This document shows positions 1 to 9,004 of a DNA stretch of 60,765 nt, in pieces. A program made the position numbers and the translations under genes. A model generated the notes under the pieces. It was not told where the DNA came from and did no database searches. It was given only the letters and a program-made list of their open reading frames with translations. Origin of the DNA: Salinadaptatus halalkaliphilus (lineage in GTDB: Archaea; Halobacteriota; Halobacteria; Halobacteriales; Natrialbaceae); assembly GCF_006543045.1 (NCBI RefSeq), contig NZ_RBZW01000031.1, positions 1 through 60,765 on the forward strand, given 5' to 3'. The number at the start of each line of letters is the position of its first letter. Position 1 is the stretch's first letter.

Positions 1-84
1 TTCAACACCCTTACTGATCGACTTGGATTTGCCAAGTCCTGGATCGACCAGTTCCTCAGTCCATATTTGCAAAAGTTATCTTGA
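1..84 (+). CDS. C-terminal end of an unidentified protein, cut by the window edge
   Basis: Frame 1 is open from the first base to a TGA at 82-84 and gives 27 residues, including the stretches TLTDRLGFAKSW and FLSPYLQ. It reads like a genuine, non-repetitive C-terminus, but it is too short to place in a family. The end of an insertion-sequence transposase is possible and is not shown. It is followed by about 210 bases without a convincing gene. Confidence 0.35.
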   Translation, partial: FNTLTDRLGFAKSWIDQFLSPYLQKLS

Positions 85-296
85 TCATTATCGTCGACAT
101 CGCACAGCGGCCACAGGCTTCTCGATCCGAGCTCATAGCCGGCGATACGGCCCGGCGAGACGTAATACTGTCGGAGCCCTCGCGGTGGGTCTCGAGGCTG
201 TTCGAGCGTCTCCTGGGTTCACGCCGGCGTCAAAACCAGCTCCGGGAGGTCGCCGGATGCCGACGCCCTTTTACTACGGCCGTGGTATCACCACCC

Positions 297-962
297 ATGG
301 GCAGTGATCGAGCGGGAGCCGACGGCGGAAACGGGGACCGAGTTGGGAGTGGAGGCCACGAAGCCGACCTCGAGGAACAGACCCTTCCCCAGGATGTCCT
401 CGAGAACGTTCCCGACTGGGACGACGAGTACCTCGACCGGGTCAGCGACCGACTCATGCACACCTACGATTTGGACAAAGACGTTCGCGCCCGGAGCGAA
501 TCCTTCGATCTGTACGGCGAGCTCCGCGTCGAGAGCTCCAAACACCTGTTTCATCCGTCGGTCCAGTACGCCAACCACCACATGCGAGAGTATCTCTACG
601 CGGATCGGCGCTCGAGCGTTACCGTCGCCGACCTCGAGCGACTGGTCGATCTGGGTCACGAGCTCGCCGACGAGCGCGTCGAGCCCGGCGACCAGCACCG
701 CGCGACGGAGTTTACCTTCGTGCTCGTGGTGCCGGAGATCCCCGACGAGGTGGCCTCGTTCGTCGCGAACTTCTCGGATCGAACGCTGCTATCCTACGGC
801 TTTCACGGCCACTACGAGATCCACTGCTGTGTCGTCGCACCCGACCACGAGGCAATCGTCACGAGCGACCGCACCGAGATCGACGCGGCGTTTGCACTCT
901 GGGAGCCGATCGAGCGACAGGGTGGCGTCCTTTCGCGCGTTCGCGGTCTCCTCTCGCGGTGA
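297..962 (+). CDS. Conserved haloarchaeal acidic protein of unknown function
   Basis: A 221-residue soluble protein with no signal peptide or membrane segment. The first 30 residues are Gly/Asp/Glu-rich and probably disordered. A compact alpha/beta-looking region follows, containing PDWDDEYLDRVSDRLMHTYD, TEFTFVLVVPEIPDEV and YGFHGHYEIHCCVVAPDHEA. The frame is open further upstream to 81, but the ATG at 297 is preferred because the residues before it are Arg/Ser-rich and unlike haloarchaeal coding sequence. The composition of the rest is typical of a cytosolic halophilic protein. I recognise no catalytic motif and assign no function. Confidence 0.7.
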   Translation: MGSDRAGADGGNGDRVGSGGHEADLEEQTLPQDVLENVPDWDDEYLDRVSDRLMHTYDLDKDVRARSESFDLYGELRVESSKHLFHPSVQYANHHMREYLYADRRSSVTVADLERLVDLGHELADERVEPGDQHRATEFTFVLVVPEIPDEVASFVANFSDRTLLSYGFHGHYEIHCCVVAPDHEAIVTSDRTEIDAAFALWEPIERQGGVLSRVRGLLSR

Positions 963-1068
963 GTCGGCACACAGCCGCTGTTTGCGTAAGCGTTCGTACG
1001 TTCCGACGTAGCAACGTTCAGATGGAAATGAACACAGGGTTATTTCGCTCGCTCACATAGAACGGATA

Positions 1069-1404
1069 ATGGCAGACGATAAAAAAGGCCGAGACAAGAA
1101 AGCGGATGACACAGAGCGACGCCAGCGAGAGCGGGAGCTCGAGGAAGCGCGCGACCGGACCGACGAACCTGAACCGGCACACAACGAAGCTGGCGAGGGA
1201 CTTGGTGACCTCGATGACGCGCTCGACGACCACGACTATCCAACGACGACGGACGAATTGATCGAGGCCCATGGTGATCGGGAGATCGAAACCCAGGAAG
1301 GGTGGAAATCCCTCTCGGAGGTGCTCGAATCGACCGATAGCGAACAGTACGACTCCGCCGATGACGCTCGAGGTCGGATACAGGGCCTGACATATCGCGG
1401 ATGA
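1069..1404 (+). CDS. DUF5789-type small acidic protein
   Basis: A 111-residue, highly charged protein. The N-terminal 45 residues are a Lys/Arg/Glu-rich, probably helical or disordered tract. The C-terminal part, with LDDHDYPTTTDELIEAHGD and a GWKSLSEVLES segment, matches the haloarchaeal DUF5789 family as I know it. The function of the family is unknown. The gene stands alone between a hypothetical gene and the convergent cstA. The ATG at 1069 is the only plausible start. Confidence 0.75.
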   Translation: MADDKKGRDKKADDTERRQRERELEEARDRTDEPEPAHNEAGEGLGDLDDALDDHDYPTTTDELIEAHGDREIETQEGWKSLSEVLESTDSEQYDSADDARGRIQGLTYRG

Positions 1405-1558
1405 GTGCGTCCAAACCAATCAACGCTGTATCTGTCTTTCTTGACCCTCGCCCAGACACAGCCACCCGCTCTACAGAGATTGTTTTGCTACAGTAACACC
1501 TGCAACTAGATACACACTGCTCGCACCCCGAGACGCGGTGGTCGAGACCGCAGTGCGA

Positions 1559-3403
1559 TCAGTCGTCGTCGGAACCGACTGCCGGCTCGTCGGTCGACAA
1601 CAGACTGTCGCGTGCGGTCTGGAGGTTCTCGTAGGCCATCTTGATTATCGACAACGCGAGGGCGATCAACACGAGCGCAAGCACCAGCCGGAGCGCGCTC
1701 GAGGCAATCTCGAGCCCGCTCGCTTCGGCTCGCCAGGCGGTATCGAGGAGCGTTCGCTGGAAGTTCTCCACGAACGCCAGCCACAGCAGTCCACAGACGG
1801 TGATGACGGTCATCACGATGACGGGAATGCCGGTAGTCAGCAGCTGCTTGGTGTCGCTCCAGTTGGCCAGCCACACGGTCGCGGTCAGCAAGGCGAGTGC
1901 AGCGAGTAGTTGGTTCGCACCGCCGAACAATGGCCACAGCTGTTCCCACTGGCCGCTCGAGACCAGCAGAAAAGCGGCGAACGTCGCGATGCCGGTGTTG
2001 ACGTACTTGTTCGCGACGGCGTTCTGGACGCCGCTGTCGGGCGTACCGATCAGCTCTTCCATCATGTAGCGTCCGAGTCGGAGTCCGGTGTCGAGACTGG
2101 TCAACAGGAAGCTGACGAAGACCAGCGCCATGAACACCTCGCCGGTGAGCATCGGAATGCCGAAGCTAGTGAGGATGAGCCCACCACCTTCCGCGAAGTT
2201 CGGCAGCGCTGCGCCGATGCCGCTGACGCCTTCGGCCGTAACCGCGATGACGGAGACGGCCGCGAGCGCGGTCGCGGCGAGGAGCCCTTCGGCGAGCATG
2301 CCACCGTAGCCGATCAGACGCGCATCGCTCTCCCGGTTGAGCTGTTTGGCGGTCGTTCCCGAGGAGACCAGCGAGTGGAAGCCGCTGATCGTCCCGCAGG
2401 CGATGGTGATGAAAAGCAGCGGGAACAGCGGCATCGCCACGCCGACGAGGTCGCCGCCCATGAAGCTCGTGTAGGCCGGCAACTGAATCTCGAGTGCGCT
2501 CGCACCGCCCTGTGTCGTGCCGAGGAACGTGCCGACGATCACCGCGAGCAGGGTCCCGCCGACCCCGGAGTAGAGGAGGAACGACGAGAGGTAGTCCCGC
2601 GGCTGTAAGAGCACCCAGACCGGGAGGATGCTCGCGGCGAAGGCATACCCCAGCGCGACGATGATCCACATCGCCGTGTTCGCGCCGAACAGTCCCGATC
2701 CCGGCACCCAGGCACCCTCACCCGATAACAGGATAAACGCCTGGTCGGCGAAGCCGCTCGGTTCGAACAGCGCAATCGGGAACTGAATACCGACCCAGAC
2801 GCTTGCAAAGACGCCGGCGACGAAGACGACCGTGCCCGGAATGAACGGCAGATCCAGCTGGTAGAGCCAGGCGCCAAACACCAGCGCCAGCCCGATGTAG
2901 ATCAAACTCGCCGTCGCCGCCTGCGGATAGGCGTCCAAGATGATCGCCACCAGCAAGGAAAACACCGCGACCACGAGGATGATCACGAGGAAGGCAAACC
3001 AGAGGAACATGTTCTTCCCCCGCTCGCCGATGTACTCCCCGATGATGTAGCCGATCGACTTCCCCTCGTGTCGAACGCTCGAGGACAGTGCCATAAAGTC
3101 GTGGACGGCACCCATCAGCGGGTTGCCGATCGCGACCCACAGCAGGGCCGGGAGCCAGCCCCAGACCAGCGCCGCCGTGATCGGGCCGGCGATCGGTGCA
3201 CCGCCGGCCACGCTCGAGAAGTGGTGCCCGAGCAACACCGGTTTCTTCGCCGGGACGTACTCCTGACCGTCTTGATACTTGTGTGCCGGCGTCTCCCGGG
3301 AATCGTCGAGTTCGACGAACTGCGAGAGGTACCGGCCGTAGCCCACGTAGCCGACGGTAAACAGTACGAGTACCGTCGCCACGATCCAAATTACCCCTGT
3401 CAT
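1559..3403 (-). CDS. cstA: CstA-family carbon starvation / peptide-pyruvate transporter
   Basis: A 614-residue polytopic membrane protein of the CstA family, whose bacterial members import peptides or pyruvate during carbon limitation. The N-terminal half carries the family signature: a first helix, then KKPVLLGHHFSSVAGGAPI at about residues 53-71, followed by PITAALVWGWLPALLWVAIG and a conserved VHDFMALSSSVRHEGKSIG segment. Many hydrophobic helices follow, and the tail is short and acidic. The start at 3403 begins directly at the first transmembrane helix. The longer reading frame to 3466 would add an Arg-containing tail with no family support. An AT-rich TTTATG-like element lies about 32 bases upstream on the minus strand. 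Substrate cannot be told from sequence. Confidence 0.9.
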   Translation of the reverse strand: MTGVIWIVATVLVLFTVGYVGYGRYLSQFVELDDSRETPAHKYQDGQEYVPAKKPVLLGHHFSSVAGGAPIAGPITAALVWGWLPALLWVAIGNPLMGAVHDFMALSSSVRHEGKSIGYIIGEYIGERGKNMFLWFAFLVIILVVAVFSLLVAIILDAYPQAATASLIYIGLALVFGAWLYQLDLPFIPGTVVFVAGVFASVWVGIQFPIALFEPSGFADQAFILLSGEGAWVPGSGLFGANTAMWIIVALGYAFAASILPVWVLLQPRDYLSSFLLYSGVGGTLLAVIVGTFLGTTQGGASALEIQLPAYTSFMGGDLVGVAMPLFPLLFITIACGTISGFHSLVSSGTTAKQLNRESDARLIGYGGMLAEGLLAATALAAVSVIAVTAEGVSGIGAALPNFAEGGGLILTSFGIPMLTGEVFMALVFVSFLLTSLDTGLRLGRYMMEELIGTPDSGVQNAVANKYVNTGIATFAAFLLVSSGQWEQLWPLFGGANQLLAALALLTATVWLANWSDTKQLLTTGIPVIVMTVITVCGLLWLAFVENFQRTLLDTAWRAEASGLEIASSALRLVLALVLIALALSIIKMAYENLQTARDSLLSTDEPAVGSDDD

Positions 3404-3493
3404 GACTCCTAGTCGTTCGATTAGAGTACGCACACATAAATCATGTGGGACTGTGCCAGGGGGCACGGGTCGAAATCGACCGACAGTCGTCGG

Positions 3494-4456
3494 CTACCGC
3501 TCGTCGGCGGTCTCGATCTCGAGTGTCGCCGCGACCGTCGCCAGCCGATCCAGTCTGACCTCCTCGACCTGTGTTTCGATCGTCGCGACGACGGGCGGTG
3601 AGAGTACCTCGCGTGCGGTCTCGAGGCGCTCTTGTTCGGTGTCCACCCGGGAGCGAAGGTAGCGAGCACCGCGGCCGTCCTCCTCGGGGTCGGGTTCGGG
3701 CGTGAGTCGATTAGCGACGAGACCGCGAACCGAGAGCTCTCGCTCGTCGAGGTCGGCGATCGCTCGCTCGGTTTCTCGAATCGAGAGCGAATCCGGGTTG
3801 AACACGAGGAAAAACGCGGCGTCCTCGCGGAGCGTCTCGCCTGCGTACTCGAAGAACTCCTTGCGCTCCTGTAAGTGCGCGAGCACCGGATCGCCCTCGA
3901 GTACCCGCCGCGGTTCCTGATTGCCGATCGCCGCCTTCTCGAAGCGATCGATACTCCGGCGGCGTTTGGCCATGAGCCGGTCGATCCACCCCTCGAGGTA
4001 GTCGGGCAAGGAAAGCAGTCTGAGGGTGCCGCCGGTCGGGGAGGTATCGAAGACGATCCGCTCGAAGTCGTCGGCCTCGCGCATGACATCGACGAAGCGA
4101 TCGAACAGCGCGGCCTCGTAGGCGCCGGGCGTCCCGTGGGCCATCTCGATCTGTCTGTCGACCGCGTTGACCATCGCCGCCGACACCTGCTGTGAGAGGT
4201 TCCGTTTGACGTCCTGAAGATGCCGGGAGACTTCCTCCTCGGGATCGATCTCCATCGCCGAGAGGTGTTCGACCCCCTCGACCGACCGAGGCTCGTCGCC
4301 AAACGACTGCCCGAAGAGGTCGCCAAGCGAGTGAGCGGGATCCGTCGACACGACGAGCGTCTCGAGACCGTCCTGAGCGCACGTGTAGGCGTAGGCCGCC
4401 GAAACCGTCGTCTTCCCGACTCCACCTTTGCCGCCGAAGAAGACGTGTCGATCCAT
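3494..4456 (-). CDS. ArsA/GET3-family P-loop ATPase
   Basis: A 320-residue ATPase of the ArsA/GET3/TRC40 family. The deviant Walker A GGKGGVGKTT is at residues 8-17, the A-loop STDPAHSLGDLF at about 37-48, and the switch II-like DTSPTGGTLRLLSLP starts near 137. Family members either energise arsenite efflux or insert tail-anchored membrane proteins. I see no arsenite-binding Cys cluster, which favours a GET3-like or other targeting role. The start lies inside TGATG, overlapping the stop of the upstream small gene by one base, so the two are probably translationally coupled. The reading frame extends upstream, but that part is the shadow of the neighbour. Confidence 0.88.
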   Translation of the reverse strand: MDRHVFFGGKGGVGKTTVSAAYAYTCAQDGLETLVVSTDPAHSLGDLFGQSFGDEPRSVEGVEHLSAMEIDPEEEVSRHLQDVKRNLSQQVSAAMVNAVDRQIEMAHGTPGAYEAALFDRFVDVMREADDFERIVFDTSPTGGTLRLLSLPDYLEGWIDRLMAKRRRSIDRFEKAAIGNQEPRRVLEGDPVLAHLQERKEFFEYAGETLREDAAFFLVFNPDSLSIRETERAIADLDERELSVRGLVANRLTPEPDPEEDGRGARYLRSRVDTEQERLETAREVLSPPVVATIETQVEEVRLDRLATVAATLEIETADER

Positions 4457-4752
4457 CAGAAGTGATACTGGCGACCTTTGCGCTCGACGAGCGAACCGCG
4501 ATCCCACAGCCGGCGCTCCCAGGCCTCGAACTCGTCCTCGAGATAGGGCAGCAGTTCCGCCGTGTAGTACGACACCGGCGAGGGAACGCCGAACGCGTCG
4601 GGGAAACACGACAGCATGAACTCGTCTTCGAGGTCCTCGGCTTCGGCCTCGATCTTCTCGTAGGCCGGGTGCGAGATCATCCCGTGATACAGGCCCCGAA
4701 GCCACTCCTCGAGGGCGGCGCGGAACGTGGCGATCCGATCGGCGAGTGTCAT
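4456..4752 (-). CDS. Small conserved protein translationally coupled to the ArsA/GET3 ATPase
   Basis: A 98-residue soluble acidic protein, probably helical, with the segments IATFRAALEEWLRGLYHGM and ELLPYLEDEFEAWERRLWDR. It ends with a Tyr/His/Phe-rich tail (KGRQYHF). I recognise no named domain. Its TGA shares one base with the ATG of the ATPase, so the two are very likely co-transcribed and possibly act together. The tryptophan- and aromatic-rich helices would suit a binding partner or cargo-handling subunit; that is inference only. Confidence 0.75.
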   Translation of the reverse strand: MTLADRIATFRAALEEWLRGLYHGMISHPAYEKIEAEAEDLEDEFMLSCFPDAFGVPSPVSYYTAELLPYLEDEFEAWERRLWDRGSLVERKGRQYHF

Positions 4753-4816
4753 CGTCCGACATGCTCGGTGCCGACGACAAAAAGATGTCGTCGACGGCGA
4801 CGGGTCGCGCTATCCG

Positions 4817-6814
4817 CTATCGGTCGGGAGCCACGAAGCCGACCGAGTGGTCGTCGCCGTAGACGAGCGTGGCATGTCGAAAGTCGTCCACGTCGACATC
4901 GAACCTGTCGCCGGCTTCGAACTCGCCGCTGAGTTCGTCCTCGAGCGCGAATTCGCTGTCACCGTCGTCTCCCCAGACCCGGACCTCGAGGGTCGAGACT
5001 GGCAGTTCGTCGCCGCCGACGTGTTCGATCGCCCCGTCGTCGTACTCGAGGTGGACCGACGGCAGGGCTCGCGTGCTGGCGACGCGGGCGTCGTCCGCGA
5101 CCCAGACGACGTCGACGGTCACGCCGACCGACACGTCGGTGACGTCGATGGTCGTCTCCCCAGAGAGGGTGTCGGTCTCGTCAGACCACTGCGTCTCGGC
5201 TGGGTCGCCGTCGATCTCGTCGTCCCACCGCGCCCCATTCGGGTCGTCGTCGATCCGGAGTTCGTACGCGTCGGCCGGCCGTTCGTCCTCGAGGGAAAGC
5301 GTCGCCGAGAGCTGGCGGTCGTCGTACTCGTACTCGAACTCGACGTCGCCGGGGGGCGAAACGCGATAGGAACCGATTGCGTCCCGGTGGGTCCGCCCCT
5401 GCCAGCCGACGACGACGTGATCGCCGGGCGAGACGTCCTCGAGAGCGCCCGCGTCGCCGTCGGTGACCGTCTGACCGGTCCATGGGTCGGCCGTTGCGTG
5501 GGGTTCCGGCTCGTCCTCGCTTCTCCCGACGAACGGGCGCTCGTCGTAGGCCGCGAGCGTGATGTGATCGCCCTCCAGTGGGAACTCGTCCCCGTAGGTT
5601 ACCGCGAGTGAGTCGTCGTCGTGGTCGTAGTCGAACTCGAACGTGAGGTTGTTGAGAATCGTCGTCCCCGAGCCACTCCCGCCGGCTGCGTGATCGTGTC
5701 GAAGCATGATCGAGAGGTTTGGCTCGACGTCGTCCATGTCGACGACGATCGTATCGCCCGCCTCGAGCGTTCCGTGACCGTCGGCCCAGATGTCACGGTC
5801 GTACACCTCGTCGTCGAGCTCGAGCGTGAGATCCTCGATCGGCGTCGGGTCGCCGCGGCCGATCTCGATCTCGAGGTACTCGTCGTCCGGGTCGATGTCG
5901 CGGTCGGCTCGCAACGAGCCGGGGCTGTCGTGCTCGCGGGCGGCGCGTTCGGCCGCGAGGTCGCGTTCGGCTGTCGCAGTGACGAGCGAGCCGTCGACCT
6001 CGACCGTCGGCTCGTCGCTGGTCGCCATGTAGGCCAGTTCCCCTTCGACCGCTTCGACGATATCGTCGGTGACCTCGCCATCGTCGTCGAATGCGAACGC
6101 GACGACCGTCTCGATCGTATCCGCATCGAGGACGGTCATCGCCCGTACCGTATACGCCACCGTGGCGTCGTCCGTGCCTGGAACTACGTGATCGTCGTCG
6201 TCCGTGATCGTGACGGTGACGTTGTCCGCACCGGCGAACTGCTCGAAGGCCGTCTCGAAGCGCGAATCGGTCTCGAGCAGTTGCTCGCCCTCGCCCGCGC
6301 TGGCGGCGACGGCGTGCTCGATCGTTCCAGCGTCGTCAGCGACGACGACGATGTCGTCGACGACGGCCGCGAGTTCGTCTTCGTCCGGCGCTTCGTGCCG
6401 GTCGTAGTCGACGCCAGCGACCGTCCGGCTTGTTGGGTCGCCCTCGAGGTCGACATCACCAGTGAGTACGACGACCGTACTGGCGAAATCCTCGTCGACG
6501 CTGTAGGCGGTCGTCATCGTCTCGATGGCGTCGGCATCGACGCCGAATGCCATTCTCGTCGGCCGCGGGTCGTGGGGATGGTCGGCCTCGAGCCACCGGT
6601 CGTAGTCGATGTGGGAGACGGTCGTCGACTCGCCGGCGACGGCGGCGGGGAGGGCCTCGAGTTCGGCGTCGATAGCGACGGCGTTCGATGCGGCGTCGGC
6701 ATCGCCCGTACGAGTAGCATCGTCCGATTCGTCAGCACTCGTCGTCCCGACGGCGACGAGGGAAGCCGTCGCTGCGAGACCACCGAGGAGGGAACGGCGG
6801 GGACACTGTTGCAT
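4817..6814 (-). CDS. Tat-exported acidic protein with repeated pilin-like beta domains
   Basis: A 665-residue, extremely Asp/Glu-rich protein. The N-terminus carries a twin-arginine signal (PRRSLLGGLAATASLVAVG, residues 5-23) without a lipobox, so it is probably secreted or surface-associated. Residues 40-300 form a haloarchaeal domain I do not recognise. The C-terminal half holds several units that resemble the C-terminal beta domain of archaeal type IV pilins: a beta strand, a GGD or DGD turn, a V-x-V-x-G strand, then xxxAGDxxxVD. The clearest ends the protein (HVGGDELPVSTLEVRVWGDD, then FEAGDRFDVDVDDF). Weaker copies begin near residues 315, 395 and 490. Function is unknown; a cell-surface or matrix protein is likely. 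Confidence 0.75.
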   Translation of the reverse strand: MQQCPRRSLLGGLAATASLVAVGTTSADESDDATRTGDADAASNAVAIDAELEALPAAVAGESTTVSHIDYDRWLEADHPHDPRPTRMAFGVDADAIETMTTAYSVDEDFASTVVVLTGDVDLEGDPTSRTVAGVDYDRHEAPDEDELAAVVDDIVVVADDAGTIEHAVAASAGEGEQLLETDSRFETAFEQFAGADNVTVTITDDDDHVVPGTDDATVAYTVRAMTVLDADTIETVVAFAFDDDGEVTDDIVEAVEGELAYMATSDEPTVEVDGSLVTATAERDLAAERAAREHDSPGSLRADRDIDPDDEYLEIEIGRGDPTPIEDLTLELDDEVYDRDIWADGHGTLEAGDTIVVDMDDVEPNLSIMLRHDHAAGGSGSGTTILNNLTFEFDYDHDDDSLAVTYGDEFPLEGDHITLAAYDERPFVGRSEDEPEPHATADPWTGQTVTDGDAGALEDVSPGDHVVVGWQGRTHRDAIGSYRVSPPGDVEFEYEYDDRQLSATLSLEDERPADAYELRIDDDPNGARWDDEIDGDPAETQWSDETDTLSGETTIDVTDVSVGVTVDVVWVADDARVASTRALPSVHLEYDDGAIEHVGGDELPVSTLEVRVWGDDGDSEFALEDELSGEFEAGDRFDVDVDDFRHATLVYGDDHSVGFVAPDR

Positions 6815-6919
6815 ACGAGCCGACTTGATACTCCACCAACAAATAACTTCCCGTTATACTCCAAACCGCGACAGTCCCGAAGACGACGCTTCTTGACCCC
6901 GGGGCTCCAATAGCGCCGT

Positions 6920-8218
6920 ATGAACGCCGATTCGGACGATATCCCCGTCACCGTCCTCTCGGGTAGTCTCGGCGCGGGAAAGACGACCCTCGTGAACCAC
7001 CTCCTTCGGAACGCGGGCAACCTGGACCTCGCTGTCCTCGTCAACGACATCGGGTCGGTCAACGTCGACGCCGATCTCGTCGCCGACGGCTCGGACCTCG
7101 AGGTCGACGACGGCGTCGCCGAACTCTCGAACGGCTGTATCTGCTGTGAACTCCAGGACGACTTAGAGACCGCAGTCGTTCGCCTCGCGCGTGAGCGGGA
7201 CTTCGATCACCTCCTCGTCGAATCCTCGGGCATCTCCGAGCCGGCACCCGTCGCCAGGCTGTTCACGACGACCTCGAGGGTGGCCGCCCGCTACGAGATC
7301 GACGCGCTGGTTACCGTCCTCGATACCCGGCTCTTTCTCGATACCTTCGCCGGCGACGAGGTGCCAGAGCGCCGGGGCGCGGTCCAACCCACCGACAGCG
7401 ACGACGATCCCGACGACGATGCCGCCGATGGCGACGACCGCCGCCCCCTCTCGGATCTACTGATCGAACAACTCGAGGTCGCGAACGTCGTCCTGCTGAA
7501 CAAGGCCGATCAGTGTGACCCCGACGAACTCGAGGTCGCAGCCGAACTGGTTCGTGCCCTCCAGCCCGACGCGACGACGATCCGAACGGCGTTCAGCGCG
7601 ATCGACCCCGGTCGACTCCTCGGTGTCGGCCAGTTCGACCCCGACCGACTCGGCGAACTCGCCGGTTGGCAGCGGGCGCTCGAGGACGATCACGACGATG
7701 CGCACGGCTCCGACCACGACGATTCTCACAGTCACGATAGACACGACGACCACGATCACGACCATCGCCACCCCGACGAGGTCTACGGCGTCGACTCGTT
7801 CGTCTTCCGGGCACAGCGGCCGTTTCACCCCGAGCGGTTCACGACCGTTCTCCGTAATCTTCCCGACGGCATCGTCCGCTCGAAAGGCACCGCCTGGGTC
7901 GCCGATCGCGACGTGAAAATCGATATCGCCCAGGCGGGGCCGTCCGTCCGCGCAAGCGTTCGCGGCCCGTGGATCGACGCCCTCCCCGAAATCGACCAGG
8001 AACTCTACCGATCGAACCGTCCCGGCCTCGAGTGGGACGACGATCACGGCGATCGGCGGACGGAACTGGTCGTCATCGGAACCGATCTCGAGGAACGTGA
8101 CCTACGTTCCCGGCTCACCGAGTGTCTGGTTACCGACGAGGAGTGGAACCGCTCGAGCGCCCTTGAGAATCCGTTCCCGCGCGAGGGCGAGGAACCGGTC
8201 GTCCTTTGCGAGCCCTGA
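6920..8218 (+). CDS. COG0523 GTPase, CobW/ZNG1-type metallochaperone
   Basis: A 432-residue SIMIBI GTPase. Walker A GSLGAGKTT is at residues 15-23, the family CxCC metal site CICC at 73-76, a SSGISEP segment at about 110, and the G4 motif NKAD at about 194. A His/Asp-rich insertion (residues about 252-285, more than ten His) joins the GTPase core to the C-terminal CobW_C domain with PFHPERF. COG0523 proteins deliver zinc, cobalt or other metals to client enzymes. The His-rich loop indicates metal binding or storage. A second acidic insertion near residues 155-175 is probably halophile-specific. The gene is divergent from the Tat-protein gene. No client gene is adjacent, so the metal remains unknown. 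Confidence 0.9.
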   Translation: MNADSDDIPVTVLSGSLGAGKTTLVNHLLRNAGNLDLAVLVNDIGSVNVDADLVADGSDLEVDDGVAELSNGCICCELQDDLETAVVRLARERDFDHLLVESSGISEPAPVARLFTTTSRVAARYEIDALVTVLDTRLFLDTFAGDEVPERRGAVQPTDSDDDPDDDAADGDDRRPLSDLLIEQLEVANVVLLNKADQCDPDELEVAAELVRALQPDATTIRTAFSAIDPGRLLGVGQFDPDRLGELAGWQRALEDDHDDAHGSDHDDSHSHDRHDDHDHDHRHPDEVYGVDSFVFRAQRPFHPERFTTVLRNLPDGIVRSKGTAWVADRDVKIDIAQAGPSVRASVRGPWIDALPEIDQELYRSNRPGLEWDDDHGDRRTELVVIGTDLEERDLRSRLTECLVTDEEWNRSSALENPFPREGEEPVVLCEP

Positions 8219-8304
8219 CGTTGATCTGTGAGCCCCACCACAGGTCCATCACCCCTTACGCACGCTCGCGACGAGTCGCCGCCTCGTCGCGTCCACGAGG
8301 GCGC

Positions 8305-8955
8305 TCAGAGCTCGAGTCGCCCCATCACGCATTGTTCGGCCTTTCGCAGGTGCTCGGCGGCGGTCCCCGGGGCACAGCCGAGTTCCGCGGCGACGGCCTC
8401 GACGCCCGCCTCCCGGGGGACCGCGAAGTAGCCCAGGTTGCGGGCGACGCGTACGGCCTCGCGCTGGCGGTCGGTCAGCGCCTCGAGCGTGCGGTCGCCG
8501 CCGCGGTAGTCGCCGACGCGTTCGACCGTCGTCTCCATCTCGTCGGGGACGGTCTCGAGTGCCGCCTGGATGTCCGCGGGATCACCGACCAGGCCGAATC
8601 GGACCGACCAGTCCATGCGATACTCGAGCGGCGGAATCGGGACGAGGCTGCCGCGGGCGAACGCCGACACCAGCTGTTCGCCCAACTCGCCCGGCTCCTC
8701 GCGAACGTAGACGTAGAACGCGTCGTCGTCACCGTCGGTGACGTCGATCGTCGTGGGGTTCTCGAGTTCGAGCAGGCGTTCGCGGTAGGCCTCTCGGTCG
8801 CCCCGGACGTGAAAGAGCATGACGTTGTAGCCGTCGTGGGCGTGGTTCCAGTTGACCAGCCAGTAGCGCGTAAACGCGTCGTGCTCGGCGACGAACCGAT
8901 GCATCGGATGGACGTTCTCGGGACCGTGCTGTAGGGTCAGCCGAACCGACTTCAT
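8305..8955 (-). CDS. HTH_10 (Bat-type) transcriptional regulator
   Basis: A 216-residue regulator of the haloarchaeal bacterioopsin-activator type. The N-terminal 150 residues form a BAT-like sensing domain (MKSVRLTLQHGPENVHPMHR at the start). The C-terminus is the HTH_10 domain, with LTDRQREAVRVARNLGYFAVPREAGVEAVA spanning about residues 157-186 and a recognition region LGCAPGTAAEHLRKAEQ. Proteins of this type control single metabolic or redox genes. It is divergently arranged with the nuoCD-like gene, 49 bases apart, so that gene is the first target to consider. The ATG at 8955 is chosen because the family begins with this MKSVRL-like strand; the longer open frame upstream overlaps the divergent gene. 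Confidence 0.88.
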   Translation of the reverse strand: MKSVRLTLQHGPENVHPMHRFVAEHDAFTRYWLVNWNHAHDGYNVMLFHVRGDREAYRERLLELENPTTIDVTDGDDDAFYVYVREEPGELGEQLVSAFARGSLVPIPPLEYRMDWSVRFGLVGDPADIQAALETVPDEMETTVERVGDYRGGDRTLEALTDRQREAVRVARNLGYFAVPREAGVEAVAAELGCAPGTAAEHLRKAEQCVMGRLEL

Positions 8956-9004
8956 CGGTCCTCGTTCGTCCGCCTGGCATAAATGACCTAGCCACTGATG
9001 CAGA

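Noticed and set aside
5621-6913. 430-codon plus-strand frame over the Tat-protein gene
   Set aside because: Shadow of an Asp-rich gene; no start context and no motif.
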